From Auanema rhodensis (lineage: Eukaryota > Nematoda > Chromadorea > Rhabditida > Rhabditidae), in NCBI GenBank assembly GCA_964057225.1, contig OZ059898.1, forward strand, positions 12,859,767 through 12,923,766: a stretch of DNA of 64,000 nucleotides. Direction: 5' to 3'. Each line of letters begins with the position of its first letter. The first letter of the stretch is position 1. Below are positions 11,243-23,917 of the stretch, piece by piece. The notes below the pieces were generated by a model that saw only the letters and a program-made list of their open reading frames with translations, had not been told where the DNA came from and searched no databases. Made by a program: the position numbers and the translations under genes.

Positions 11243-11996
11243 ATGCCACCTGGAGGTGAAGGCTCTTCAAAGAAGAAGAGGCTGACCAAAGACAGTAAAA
11301 ACGATAAAGATGATGACAGTGGAACTTGGGAATGTTCATTATGTACATTCAGAAATAGATTTGAAGCGTTTAAATGTGAAATGTGTGATACAAGGTTTTT
11401 TTCATTTATTAATATAATTTAATTTCAATAATAAATAGGAAGGGAACCTCAACGAGGAAACCCCGATTAAATGAAAATGTTGTTGAAAGACAAAAAACAG
11501 TTCAAAAGTTTGTGGTTCAGCAACAAGAGAAGGCGGCTAACAGGTTTAACTTATTGTTATTGTTGGTTCATAATTTTTTTCATTTTGAAGCTTTAGGAAG
11601 AGAGCCCATCGAAGTGGATCACCTACTTCACGTAATTCTCCTGCCTCAACGTCGAGTGGACCTTCTGTGGGTAAAGCTCAAAAATTAGCGAATAATAACA
11701 GAAAAAGGAGGCCAAATAAACGAATCATGGTTCCTATTCCTGATACATATATTTATCGGTGAGTCTTTTTTAGCATGAATTATCAATTCATATTCATTAT
11801 ATGTGCATTATTATATCTATATATACCTACGTTTCGCAGATCGTCACCTAGAAAGGTAACCGTAACTGTTGCTGGTGTGTCGGCTACAATTGCCGAATTC
11901 CGCAAAAAACCCGGCAATGCGGACAAGGTAGCTTTCAAGAAAGGTGCGAGAGCAATAGGCAATTCTACAGAAATCAAGAAAGATGGAGTTTCTTAG
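11243..11996 (+). CDS. RYBP: RYBP/YAF2 Polycomb adaptor
   Basis: Zinc-finger adaptor of variant Polycomb repressive complex 1, binding RING1-type E3 subunits and ubiquitinated H2A. Four exons give about 190 residues. Seen: a basic N-terminus ([13 protein letters not shown]), a RanBP2-type zinc finger [20 protein letters not shown] followed by [12 protein letters not shown], which is the RYBP/YAF2 signature, a basic Ser/Arg/Asn-rich middle, and the C-terminal RING1-binding strand [16 protein letters not shown]. The middle is shorter than in vertebrate RYBP. The stop is 88 nt from the convergent VWA8 stop, so the 3' UTRs probably overlap. The call is firm on the zinc finger plus the C-terminal strand. 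Confidence 0.88.
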
Positions 11997-12084
11997 AATG
12001 TTTTCGATTTGTATTTTGTATATATTCATTTTATAATGATCTCAACTAATATTATTCTATATTTCACTTTTATCAAATCTGTTG

Positions 12085-15000
12085 TTATATGAGAGTGGAC
12101 GCAAATATGTTTTGCATTATTTGTGGAAGATCCGATGTATCCTTGCACACAAATGCTTTTCCTGCTGGGAGAGCTTTTTGAAGTCTGTAAGAAGGGTTTT
12201 ATATACGTGTAAAGTCTATTTAAATGTTTCTCTTGGCCTTAAGAAAAGTAAAGATCTTTTCTACAATTACTCACTTTTCTGCCTGTTCCCCTAACGATCC
12301 TATAAAAATTATGAAGCTGTTTACATCTTCTGACTTGCTCATTATATCGGTAAGATGTTTAGGCTTGATTCCTGAAATTTTAAATCCTGATTTTAATATC
12401 TTGTAGTTTTGCTACTACCATATCTCTCTAAGTTAGCATCCGAGACCAAAATGACTATTTTTTCATCACAATCCGTTTCATTGCCTAACTCTTTTATGGC
12501 TACGTCTAATCCTTCTGTTGTAAAATCGCCACTTGAACAGTACTAAGATGAAATTATTTATATGATTGCATGATTGTCGTAATTTTTGCTCACCTGCGTG
12601 TGTGCTAGCATTTGTTTCAGAATATCAAGTCTTTCTTTGTTATTCTTAGGATAGTTTCCATTTATGACAAAATTTATACATGGTGTATCGCCCGAGTGTC
12701 CAACGATATCATACTGAATAAAGTTTTTGAAATACCTTTTAAATGTTCTGTTACTTACCACAATTTTATGTTCCTTTCCTTCCAAAGAAGTCATCACCAT
12801 TAAACAAGCTTCAAGAGAACGTTGAAGTCTCTTATCGTAACCATTGAACCTATACATAGAGCCAGAAACGTCAAAGACAACCTTCATACGCTTAGGTTGT
12901 TGTTGAGGAGTTCCCGGATCAGGCAACTTTTCAATTCTTCTTCTAAAGCAAAGCTTATGTTCTGCATCGTTATTTTTCGAAAAACCTGTAAACATTCTTT
13001 TCACCAGTTATTCCTTCAATGATCTTAGAATCGTCAAAATCTCCACTAGTTTGATGGCGGGCCCATTGACGTTCCTTCTTCTTGGCCTTTAAAACAAAAA
13101 GTTTTGACACTTAAGAATTACACTTACCTCTAACTGATCAATAATTCCTTTTAATCGAGTACTTTGTTTATCGATTCTATGCCACAACTTGTTATAAGCA
13201 TCATCATCATATTCGGACATCTTAATTTCTTTTAGCTTCTTGGCATACTCAGCTTTAGCAATTTCGCGAGCCTTTTGAAGGAGATGTTCAGGAACTTGTT
13301 GTTTAGCGAATTCTGGCATCTGATGAACGTCGTGTCCAGCATCCAACCTAAGATATGGTTACAACATTATTATACAGCATCTCCTACCTAAATGGACCGC
13401 CAACACCTCCTAATCCGGCTGTATTATATCCACCAGTTCCTCCCATCCATTGGTTACCACCGACATGAGGAGTGTTATCAGGATCAAACTTACCTAGCTT
13501 GGGTTCATCAAGCTTGCTCAAGTCAAAGTCGTCCATTGACTTCTCGAACTCCATTCGTAATGGTCCTTCCTTTTCTATATATTACGAATAAAGTTGATAT
13601 ACAAAAGAATATTAAACCTCCGATCATTTGACGCCAAGCGTTTAAAGATTGTCCTAAAGAAGTAGGAGAAACTTCATATGATCGAATTCCTCCACTGGTA
13701 TCCAATGTTATCATCTTTTTATCATTCCAAGGAACGGTAATAAAATTAGTTTTAGCTAAAGTTGCTAGCCAAGATCTATAAAATATGAGATTCATTGAAC
13801 TGATAAAACTATGAACGAACCCATGGTAGCTATTGAACTTTGGTTCCGGGATTGGAATATATTGTAAAAATCCTGATTTAGTGTCAACAGCTTCTAGGAA
13901 TCCAGCGATTCGGCTTGTTGATACGCCTAAAATAAAAAAAAATGAATCCGTTTTATTAGCTAGATGAATCACACAAAATGAAATTCATTTTAAAAATTCG
14001 ATGCGCTCTGCTCGGTTGATCACACAAATCCAATTTTTAAAATCAATTAGATATCAACATACATGTGAACATCGAGGAAGTTTCTTTTAATAATTGAGAT
14101 ACTTATTAAAAATTCAAATGCTTGTGTTTTTTTACAATACTATTAAGATATTAAAAAAAAATTTTTCTTTGAATGTTTTTTTGTTTCTCTTTCTCGTTAT
14201 GGACAATTCTATTATGCGCTATACCCTTCTTCATCATATAATGAAGGAACTTCTGTTGAAGAAACCTTCAGAAGAATGTAGGTTGTGTACGGAGATTCTT
14301 CTCCATCATACACAACATGCATGAAATATTGTAGCCGCTTCAAAACTCTCCAGATCTTGCTCCAACAGATCTGTTCAGGTCGATATAACACACTTTGTGG
14401 GTTTAAAACTTCAAAAATTTAAAAATTTAAAATGTTTTTGCATCGAAAATAAACATTTTTATAGGAAAGGAATAAGAAGCTTGAGGGCATTAATGCAACC
14501 AGTTAATATTATCAACGTACCTGCAGGAACCACATTTTTTGGAACTTGCCAATTTGGCAGAGCAGATACCACAACTCCTCCCGAGAGGAGAACCATGTTT
14601 CTATTAGGATCTAGGTATTTCTTTGTTACTTCATCGGAGAGATAATACGGTCTTCGAGCATCTACCACATCTGTTAAAGGCTTACGCGATGATCCTTCAA
14701 CTGTTGTTGAACTCTAAAATTGTGGTTACTTATAAAAAGTTTAGAGGATTGAAATACATGTAAGAGGGGGAATCCGTTGCTTTTTAAAGAATAAAAGCCA
14801 TCAGCCTGTATGAATGTTTCATTTTCACTAGATCGTAGAGTATTAATATTTTCTAGAATGTCTAGATCAGTATCAATCTCTCGAATCAACCATTTATCAT
14901 TTTCAAAACACAACATAGATAGTGTACCGTCCTAAATTTAAAAAAATGAAGTTATTTTAGTATTTTCAAAACTTACAGTATACTTAAGTAACCATTTATC

Positions 15001-18000
15001 AGATGATACCGGAATAACCGTACGAATGTCTTTTTCAACCTCGAATTTCACGACTTCATCTTTGGAAATGATTCGTATCTGTTTTCCCAATTTTTCATAT
15101 ATTAAGGGTAGTTTTCCAGCTACCATTCTCCATTTGTCATCGTTTTCCAGCACTTAACATAATTTCGATTGTTTGATTATATTATAAGCTCTAACTATTT
15201 TCGATCTTGCCCATTAAAGAGTCTGAGAAAGCAATTGTTTCCATGAGACCTGAGTTTAGATGGAAAACCATGAGTTGATTAGAGATTTCTTCATGAAGTA
15301 AAACACGATTTCCATCTCCCAGCGATGCTAATCGAATTCTTGGATGATACTTAGCTCTTCTGCCTTTTGGAATGAATGAGGAAATATCGAACTCTTCTAC
15401 CTATAAATGCCAAATTTGAACTATGCACCAGAACCATGCCAATAACCTGACTAGTATTTTCAAGATCTTTTATAACATAAAGACGACCCGGATTAACAGC
15501 ACTAACAATGAGAGTGTCGTCAATGAAAAGACTATCCGAGCATATATTCACATCTAACATTGGAATCTGCCATGAACAAACCTGGAAAGCGGAATTTGAG
15601 ATTCAATAAAAAGTTAAATCTCCAACTTGCTCGGAAAAGTTGTCCGTACGCATATTCTCTTTATCCAGAGGAAGCATTTGTCCAATTAAAGCCGTGGCAT
15701 TCTATATACACATCAATATAACCAAGAATCAAAGTTATGCCTACGGATCGTGAAAGTGGACTGATAGCCACATTTAGTTTTAGAGGAGAAACGTTGTCTT
15801 TTGTACCCCAATTACCGAGATTCTTAAATGATGGCATTTCTATTCTCGGCGCTAGGAAAATTCGATCAAGAGGACGGTCAATTCCTGAAAAACTCAGCTT
15901 AGGTCTCGTATAGGAATAATGAGGGAAATTCCACATTTTTGACACAAAAAGGTTTAAATCAAAGAATTTCTATTATTTACTATCACATATCGACATAGTA
16001 ATCTAACCCAATGGAATTCCATGCTTCCTAAATGCTTCTTCAATGGTTTTCACAGCATCCGGTGTGTATTCATCAAAGTCCAAAACGTTTTTCACAACAG
16101 TAGTCAAAGGATCGTTAGGGAATGCCTAGATAAAGAAAGGTGATTGGATTTACGAATAAATTGGCAATTACATTCACATGCTTCACAATGTTGACCAACT
16201 CTCTAGTTGAATAAGGATATTGAAGAAGCCCATTGTCTGCAAAATCTCTGAGTTCTGAGAATGCAGCAACCAAATTGTTCAAAGTCTGTTCAGGAACATC
16301 TAAACAGAGGAATTAACTATACCAACTATTATCAGGTCATTACTTGGTCCGTATTTCTTCAACATCACGATTTCATTTGCTCTACTGGGGTTATCGACGG
16401 TGTGTACAGAGAAAAGATCTCCCAGTACTCCAAATAGATCGTTCCCTAAGAAGGGAAAGCCAGGCCTATTAGCAAGCATTATCATTTTGAAATCCGGATG
16501 AAGAGGGATAGTTCTACTGGTTTGAGGAAGATGAGCTGGTTGTAGCTTTCTGCCATCACCCAATACTAAAGTACCAGTGTCGAGAAGACTTTTTAATACA
16601 GCGATGACATGCAGAGGAGCTTTATCCGCTTCATCAACAACAAGCACATGTCCAGCTCGAGCAGCTTTTACTAGTGCAGAATCTTCATACTTAACAACTC
16701 CTTGCTCAACTGTACATTGAATTGTCAACGATTCTACAGTAGTATCACTGTAAACAAATGTTAAAAACATTGACATAACTTTAGAATAAGCATCGTTTAC
16801 CGATGAAGTTGTATATATAAACGAGGCCTGTTAACCAAATGCAAAAATCTGTCTGTAACTTTATTTTTGCCGACTCCTTGATTACCAATAAGAAGAAGAT
16901 GAGATCCCAATTGGAAATCTCTAGCCATATCACGCATTATATTGACATGCTAAATAGAAGGTGATGTAATACATATTAACTTTTTTTACCTGATCATTGT
17001 TATAAAACAGCACATTTGGAACAAGAGCTTCATCCTCTGGAGCTACATGAGATATTCTGCGTAAAGTTTGAAGATCTTCCTCCAATGAACCATCTGTAAA
17101 AAATATGTTTCGAAGTTGCGTAATTCGTCATTAGCAATACCTTTGCGACTATCCTGAACCGAATTACAGATCTTTAAATTTTCCAAGATATTCTCAAAAG
17201 CAGTCTTGGTAATAGAAGGGAGAAAGCTTCAAAAATGAAATAAAAATTCAAATATTGGTGAAAGGCTTACCGTGACAACGCTGCTTTTTCAATTAGAGAA
17301 CGTAATTCCCCACTATGAAGAGTATCTCTCCTAGCAATATGAATCATCTTACGAAAAGATAAAGAAGTAGCCACACCACGTAACTTAAACAAAACAAAAA
17401 AAAATGTTAAATTTAAGAAATGCATACTCCAGCATCATGGGATGTTCTCAAGCTCTCTCCTAGGTCAACTAAACTTTTAATGGCATCTCTATTTGCTCCT
17501 TTGACTAGTCTGGAAAAATCATATTTCTTGGAAGCTCTGCTATGACTAACTTGGATATCACTTCGGACTGGTCATGTGAAGTGAGTGACTCGTGATGGAA
17601 AAATGGCACTAATGACAAGACAGCATCGTTAATCCAGTGATTTTCAGAAGTTTCAGAGTCACCAACAAGGATGAGACGGAAAGATGATGGAATACAGTAT
17701 ATACCCCTGAAACATTCATAACATTGAAGGTCTTAGCAAACTTTTTACTTCTCTTCCAATTGTTCTTTAGTTTGTCCTGTTTTCGCAACAATTTCTTGAA
17801 ATTGGTCTTCTCCAATTAACCTATCACCATTTGGAAGATCAAGTAAACGATGATGAATCAAAGATGACAAGGATTCCAAAGCACTCCAATGAACTCGTTC
17901 GGCTCCATCCAAGACACAAACATGTCCTTGCTTGGCAGCTGCAACCAGTTGACTATCCTCCCAAATAGTATCTCCATCTTTTAACATTCGCCTCCTTTGA

Positions 18001-19990
18001 ATCAATTCGCGCGAATTCATATCCTAAATAGCATTCATCATATAATAGTCCAATAAAACATCAAAACCTGATAAAGAATCATAGATTCGTACAAGAAACC
18101 TAATCTCCTTGAAAGCTCATTTAATATCATAGTCTTTCCAGAGCCCTTAGGGCCTGAACATCAATTAATGTAGAACGAAAGGATTTAATCATAATCATAC
18201 CTATAATGGCAAAATCACCTGCAGCATGAGCCACAGCCAAATCTGCTAAAAACTTATTTTGTTCTGGGGTTTGTACGAATGACTTTGAATGAGTCGTTGG
18301 ATTGATTCCGGCAGCATGAGTCTAAAATATGTCAAGTGTTCTTATCTTTTGTAATTTTGATTTGTGTATATTTGTATTATTATAACTTTTTACATCCCGT
18401 TTCACAGAAGTTGATATCATGTGCATAGCCTCTCGCGTGAGCTAATATTAAGAGCATATCACAAGTCACGTTTTCATTCCATTTTTGAAATTGATATAAA
18501 ACGGTTGATTTATAAGAAGATTCCAAGTTACAACTCAATATCCCATTATTTTCAGCGACGAATATAAGATTAAAACTAATCAAGAAGCATCTTACCTCAA
18601 ATGAAAGATTATTATTTGGAGAAGAAAGTAGAACATCTCTTTTTGACTTTTCAGCTTCAACTCCAGAAATAGAGTAAGAATTGATTACATTATTCTTCAA
18701 ATCGTTTATGTATAAGTTCTTCTAATATTATTTTTTCAATACCTTGATCTCAAACTTATTGAAAAACTCTTTTGCCAAGTTGATGTCAGTATCACGCAAT
18801 ACACTTTCAAGTGGATATAGCATTCTTATAATGTCCTCAGATCCAAAAGATGGATTTACATTCTGAAACTTTTTTTCAAGTCGAATAGTTTTGAGAAACG
18901 AACCCATATTTTCATAACTCTCTCTAAATTATCAACAGACAACAATGGTAATTTCAATTCATCTTGTGAGTTCAAAGCATAAGCTACGGCAACTACGTCG
19001 TTAACAGCATTTGCCGGAACATTCGGAGCAAGTTCTTTACATTGAGCAACAGTATCCTGATTTTATCATTTTATTTCTATATCAAGAGCTCGCCTTCTAA
19101 CCTCGAAGGGAAGTGGCAGCACATGACGGCATTGGAAACGAGATCGAAGAGGTGGGTCCAATGTATGCCCTGTGAACCTAGGAACTGGAAGCCCAAGAGC
19201 GATAACATGGAAATTAGGTGAAACTCTCTCTAATCCCATTTTAATTAGTTCAGCGGCGGTGTATTTCTGCAAAAATAACATGGAGGCAGCACACTATATC
19301 CTAGTACCTGGCTCAACTCATCATACTTTTCATGATGCATTAAAAACCTTCCGTCATCCAATTGCATTTCCCTGTAACGTAGCTTAAACGTTATAGAAAA
19401 AAGTCAACACAACAAGACCTATTTTCAAGCAAATTGTTCAATATAGGGAGCACATTTCGTTCAGCTTTTTCTACACCATCAATTACAAGAACACGTCCAT
19501 GAAGAGCAGCTCTAACTGCGCATAAATCTGTATAAAAAGCTCTTCCACTTCTAATCTCCCTTCTCTGTTTAATATCAGCTTCAGTAGTGTCTCTGGTTAT
19601 GGCTAAATACTCGTATTCTCGGTTACTCGCAGCCTTAAGGTTCAATTACTGACTCATTTATACATCAGAAGACCTACAAGATATTGAAGGACAATAGACG
19701 ACCTTATAGATCCAGGAATTCCAAGCAGAAAAACATCCTGCTTTAATATATCTTTTTGTAAAAGCCATTTAAGATGGCTCAAAGATGACTGATTAGTAGT
19801 TAGATCTTCTTAAAGATGAGATAAGAATATTTTTCTTTTATAAAAACCAACTCCTATGACGGATAGGTACTAACTCTGGACGTTGAGCAACACGAATGGG
19901 AACCCGTACATCACCCACTTTAAGAAACAACTTTTCTGCTTCAGAAGCATTTCTAGAGGAAAATCTTGTGGAAATGCGAAACAAAAGCAT
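12085..19990 (-). CDS. VWA8: VWA8, mitochondrial AAA ATPase with von Willebrand A domain
   Basis: Very large dynein/midasin-related AAA protein of the mitochondrial matrix side. The hand-traced exons run from MLLFRISTRFSSRN (arginine/serine-rich, mitochondrial presequence-like) at 19990 to ...NIFASTLI at 12085. Seen in order: VGDVRVPIRVAQRPELVP; a degenerate first P-loop (DVFLLGIPGSIR); RDTTEADIKQRREIRSG and VEKAERNVLPILNNLLENR; VIALGLPVPR; second P-loop GPKGSGKTM with YQDMNSRELIQRR; third P-loop LIGNQGVGKNKV; VVDEADKAP; MLANRPGFPFLGNDLFG; a beta-rich mid-region; the ISxxAYxKLWHR-type helix; and the VWA MIDAS FDVSGSMYRFN, YDIVGHSGD, LVSDANLERYG, IFIGSLGEQAE. These match human VWA8 through the whole length. 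The final exon was found by eye after a donor near 12240. It lies 229 nt downstream of mitochondrial fission factor. Confidence 0.95.
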
Positions 19991-20218
19991 TTTATATATA
20001 TTTCATAATCTAAATGCATCAAAACTAGAAGGAAAAATGGTACAAATAAAATATCAAGGCAATCAAGCCATACATAAATGAACTTAAAAGACTAGTATGG
20101 TATATTTTACAAAGATAATAAATTAAAAATGCGGAATCCACATATAAGATTGTGTTAAGCCTTGAAGGTGATTATCTTAAAATTGTGGAATAGACTGGAC
20201 TGATAGAGAAAAGTTGTA

Positions 20219-20920
20219 TCAACGACGAATAAAGACTAATACAAGAGCGGCAGCCAAACCAACAATTGTGGAAATGAGATACTGCAAACCACACAATATT
20301 TCAATAACAATGTATTAACTAACCTTATTTTCACGAACTTTTCTCTTTTCAACTTCATCTTCCAATTGGTACAATCTTGTTGAGACACGAGCTAAAAACA
20401 ATAGTTTAAAATTAGTTATATATCAAATTTTTTTTACTCAATTGACGTCGCATTAGCTTTAATTCCTGAAGAGGATTTTCATCAATGGCGATTGATGAAC
20501 TACTACGGACATCTTCCTAAATTAGAAAAATATGAATAATAAAAAACGGTGGAACTTGTTACAATAGTAGGTTCATCTGGATATAATTTATCTACAGTTA
20601 TATGAGAAGGAATATCATGTTGTTCAGCCTGAAACGTTTCCAATACAAATTCAGACTAAGAGAACAAAGTACACCTTATAATCAGCATGGCCTTCAACTG
20701 GTAGGCGAGGATCAGAGGCATACCCATGATAACCTTCTCCACCCGTTAATATGATCTTGTCCGGCACTGTCATTCTTTCTATCATACGCTCCCTATCCAT
20801 TGAATGTCTGCCCTAAAATTAATAATTGAATAAAACATTCATAAATCAATATTAGCCTACATAAGCATCAGCTATGAAAACCGACTCTCCGGTAGCGGAA
20901 ATATGGTCAGGAACATTCAT
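20219..20920 (-). CDS. mff: Mitochondrial fission factor-like tail-anchored protein
   Basis: Receptor on the mitochondrial outer membrane (and peroxisomes) that recruits the fission dynamin DRP1. About 170 residues: MNVPDHISATGESVFIADAY, MDRERMIERMTVPDKIILTGG, a linker with PSHITVDKLYPDEPTIV, helix LQELKLMRRQLSKL with a coiled coil (RLYQLEDEVEKRKVRE), and a C-terminal anchor STIVGLAAALVLVFIRR. The two MxVPDxI repeats, the coiled coil and the short basic-ended tail anchor fit MFF/Tango11. The frame stays open upstream of the ATG (RTKD) as far as a CTTTTTAG acceptor, so an additional 5' exon may exist; the start is the first certain ATG. The neighbour downstream is VWA8, also mitochondrial. Confidence 0.73.
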
Positions 20921-21584
20921 GTCTTTCGTTCTAAAAAGATGAAATGAAAACACTCAAATAAAAATCAATTTTATCAAAAAGGTTAAAATATGATTGGCTT
21001 CATATTCTAATACTAATTGTTATACTAAAACAGTAAACAGTGAACAGTAAACAGTAAAACATATGAATAAAAAGGACAACAAAGCTTGGGACACGTTCGG
21101 GTTAGTTTTACAAATTTCAAACATAAACTAATATAACGCTATGAACTTAAACTAACATGACTTTCTCGTATCTATTGCGTTGAACTTGCATCATTTACAG
21201 AAGTTATCAGTTCGCTTAATATACTTGACACTAAGAGTGCAGTGACCACCACAGCACATGAAAGCTTATGACTCACTTATCAGGCAAAAATTGTCGGCTT
21301 ACTTACAGGTCAATTGTGAAATCATACAAAGAAACTTCTTATGAAAATCAATAGTGTCAAAAAAACGTTAAGAGAGCAAGAACTGAGAGAAACTGGACAG
21401 TGGTTTCAATGTTCGATAGCTGTTGTAAAACAAACTACGACTACGTACGTTTGTCCATAAGTTTTTAAATTGCTGTTTGAATATCTTAGTTCTAAACAGT
21501 GAACATAGGTTCGACAATGATATCATACTTAAAGATCATATTACAATCCGATTTCAACATATATTGATAAAAAAAATGTTTTAG
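20921..21584. other. Divergent intergenic region MFF / EXOSC7
   Basis: 664 nt containing both promoters. A triple repeat of CAGTAAACAG-type units lies at about 21027-21058. The right end is ATGTTTTAG directly before the EXOSC7 start codon, which reads as a trans-splice acceptor with no 5' UTR. A missing 5' exon of MFF could lie here, but I found no clear ATG-bearing exon. Confidence 0.4.
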
Positions 21585-22909
21585 ATGGATATCAAACTTA
21601 GTGACGCAGAAAAAGTATTTTTGATTCACGGAGTTGAAGCTGGATTTCGCAATGACGGAAGAGGGTAAGTATTTTAAAATAGTGTTATTTGTTTCTATTA
21701 ATTTTATAAAAATATCTTTATTACTCTTTATGTTTGAGATGTGAAGATTTCCGCCCGATCATCATTGAAAGAGGAGTTCTTTCTACCACGGATGGATCAG
21801 CAAGAATACGATTAGATGCAACAGATATATTGGTTAGCAATTCTATCATATTCGTCTTATAAGCTTTTTTCATTCATTACAGGTTGGAGTAAAATGTGAT
21901 TTGCAGTCTTTTGAGACGAATGCTGTCCCAGAATCTAGATTAAGATTTTCAATTGATTGCTCTGCTAATGCTTCACCTCAATTTGAAGGAAAAGGAGGAG
22001 ATCTCTTTGCTGATGATATTGTTAGTATTTTGGAATCTGCATATGACAACTCTTTTGTTTTTCCTGATATTGAGAAGTATTTACCTACCTTTGTTTGATA
22101 TGAATAATTTCTTTAATTTCAGGTTAAAAATCTCATCGAATCATTGCTGGATTATTTATATTGATATTGTGATTCTTCAATACGGAGGAAGCATTGTCGA
22201 TGCATGCTCTTTAGGGGTATAACTTTTTTTTCTACCGTATCTTCATTATTTTTTTAAGACTATAGCAGCTTTAAGTAACACTGCACTATGTGTTGTAAAT
22301 CCACGCCCAGCTGATGCTAATAAAGTAACTATTGAATTACCTGATTCGGGAGAAACTTGGTCTCTAAATACTGAAAAGTTAGTTTCTTGAAATATGGTAT
22401 TTGTTTTTATGCTAATTACACGAGCGACTATTCAATTTTTGTTTTCACGTGAAAAAGTCGTGTTGTTTTTATTTTTCACTTATTTAAATGCTGACTCGGT
22501 TGCGTTGTAATGTTTTCATACCACCTTAACTTAATGTTTTTCAGTTTGCCTGTTTTGATAACTGTAAGTAAAATAGGGACTGCGAATGCAGTGGATTGTT
22601 CTATGAATGAAGAAACATGTGTGAAATCGGCGTTAGTTGTGGGTGTAGCACCTCCACCAAAACCGGTATGTTTCTTTTCGTTTTTTTCTTTCTGAAATGT
22701 GCATATTTACTCAGAATTGTCCGAACGAAGCCTGTATCATATCATTGGTTAGACAATGTGGTGGGGGAAGTTTAGAAAGTCAGTCTACAGAAGACATGAT
22801 AGATACAGCTATTCGGGTTTCTCGAGAATTGCATAAGTCCTTAAGAGCACGATTCGATGAAGAAGATGAGGAGGAGGTACGAGTTCCCGGGTTAACATTT
22901 TTGTCGTAA
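21585..22909 (+). CDS. exos-7: Exosome subunit RRP42 (EXOSC7)
   Basis: RNase PH-fold ring subunit of the nuclear and cytoplasmic RNA exosome, catalytically inactive in animals. Seven exons give about 300 residues: MDIKLSDAEKVFLIHGVEAG, FRNDGRG, CEDFRPIIIERGVLS, GSARIRLDATDILVGVKCD, then SIDCSANASPQFEGKGGD, HCWIIYIDIVILQYGGSIVDA, ALSNTAL, VLITVSKIGTANAVDCS and RQCGGGSLESQS. The NDGRGxxDxRxI entry motif and the GGxxxDA block are typical of the RNase PH family, and the E(H)CWxxYxD motif points to RRP42. The acceptor-like TTTTAG abuts the ATG. The stop is 91 nt from the convergent Ig gene's stop. Confidence 0.93.
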
Positions 22910-23000
22910 GTTGTTATTTCATTGTTGTATTATTGTTATGGTTTTGTTGTTTCTGTATGCAAGTTTAAAAAAAAGAATTTATCGTTATTTTTGTGTAAAT

Positions 23001-23917
23001 CTACATTACTACAAGCTTCTGTTTGTAGATAAGTGCATGTGGCATTGCAGGCCCGTCAACAAACATAGGAAATGAGTTATCACCTTGACAAACATATTCT
23101 CCAGCCGATTCTGGTATAGCTTGAATAATGATATCATCTCCTTCATATGACACATCAGATCCTGAAAAAATATGTTTAATATAGCTTTACATTTTTTAAC
23201 ACCTAAAGTCTCTCCATCTTTTGACCATGTGACATATGGTGGAGGATAACCATAAACAGGACAGTGCAATCGAATACTTTCCCCGGATTTAATAACCTTT
23301 GGGGGAACGATTACGGTAGCTATCTTGGTATCCTTGACTTCTTCAAATTCTGATCCTGACGGTAATTGAAGAATTGGTGGCACTGTTAATAGAATATAAT
23401 TTTGATTAACATTTATAATAGCATTTACGATAAATGAAGCAATTTCCGGTAGCAATTTGCTCATCCTGGGTCCTTATTTCACATGTATACTTACCAGCAA
23501 CTGTTGCTGGTGCATTATTAATATCAAGGAAAGTTGTATGATCAGTTAAGCCTCCTTCAAAAACCTTAACTAAAACATATCTAGGAAGCTAGAATTTTTG
23601 TTACTTTTCCGTCTCGCGATCTTCTAAATTGTCCAAATGCTATAGGAGTTTTCTCTCCTAAAATTTGAGCTCCACACCTAAACAACTGCTTATACAAAGA
23701 AATAAGGTTTAGTTTTTGACCATAGTTTTCCGATGTGAGCCAACACCGGGTTTCCATGAGTACCAACGAAAGATTTTGGTTTACCAACTACAGCTAAATT
23801 TCCAACTACGATAAGTGAGGCATCAGCAACATAAAAAGCGATGCCTCAAATAAAAATAATGTATAATATAATATTAAAGAAAGACTTACATAATCCGCAC
23901 ACGATTTTGAGGATCAT
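23001..23917 (-). CDS. Secreted two-immunoglobulin-domain protein (zig-like)
   Basis: The start was found by splicing: MILKIVCGLCIAFYVADA is a good signal peptide whose last codons are in the next exon. Ig domain 1 covers HIGKLWCGAQ ... FGQFRRSRDGK ... DINNAPATVAGKYTCEI (B- and F-strand cysteines visible). Ig domain 2 covers SGESIRLHCPVYGYPPPYVTWSKDG ... PESAGEYVCQGDNS. No membrane anchor follows; the protein ends at KLVVM. Two Ig domains with a signal peptide and about 240 residues is the layout of nematode ZIG proteins, which help maintain neuron position, but orthology was not shown. Between RSRDGK and the next in-frame stretch (LPRYVLVKVFEGG) the frame changes, which needs either a 16-nt intron (23589-23604) or an indel. 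Confidence 0.75.
23589..23604 (-). other. 16-nt micro-intron candidate or frameshift
   Basis: Within the first Ig domain, gtaacaaaaattctag begins with GT and ends with AG. Removing it joins GACGGAAAA to CTTCCTAGA and restores one frame across the domain. Reading through gives a stop at CTAGCTTCCTAG. The only longer GT-AG option (35 nt, to the acceptor GTTTTAG) puts the next exon out of frame. Confidence 0.4.

Noticed and set aside
23680-23722. Very short (18-nt) intron option in the Ig gene near CTTTGTATAAG
   Set aside because: A normal 43-nt intron with donor at CTATG|GTCAAA and acceptor TTGTTTAG explains the same region and gives the Ig B-strand KLWCGAQ in frame.
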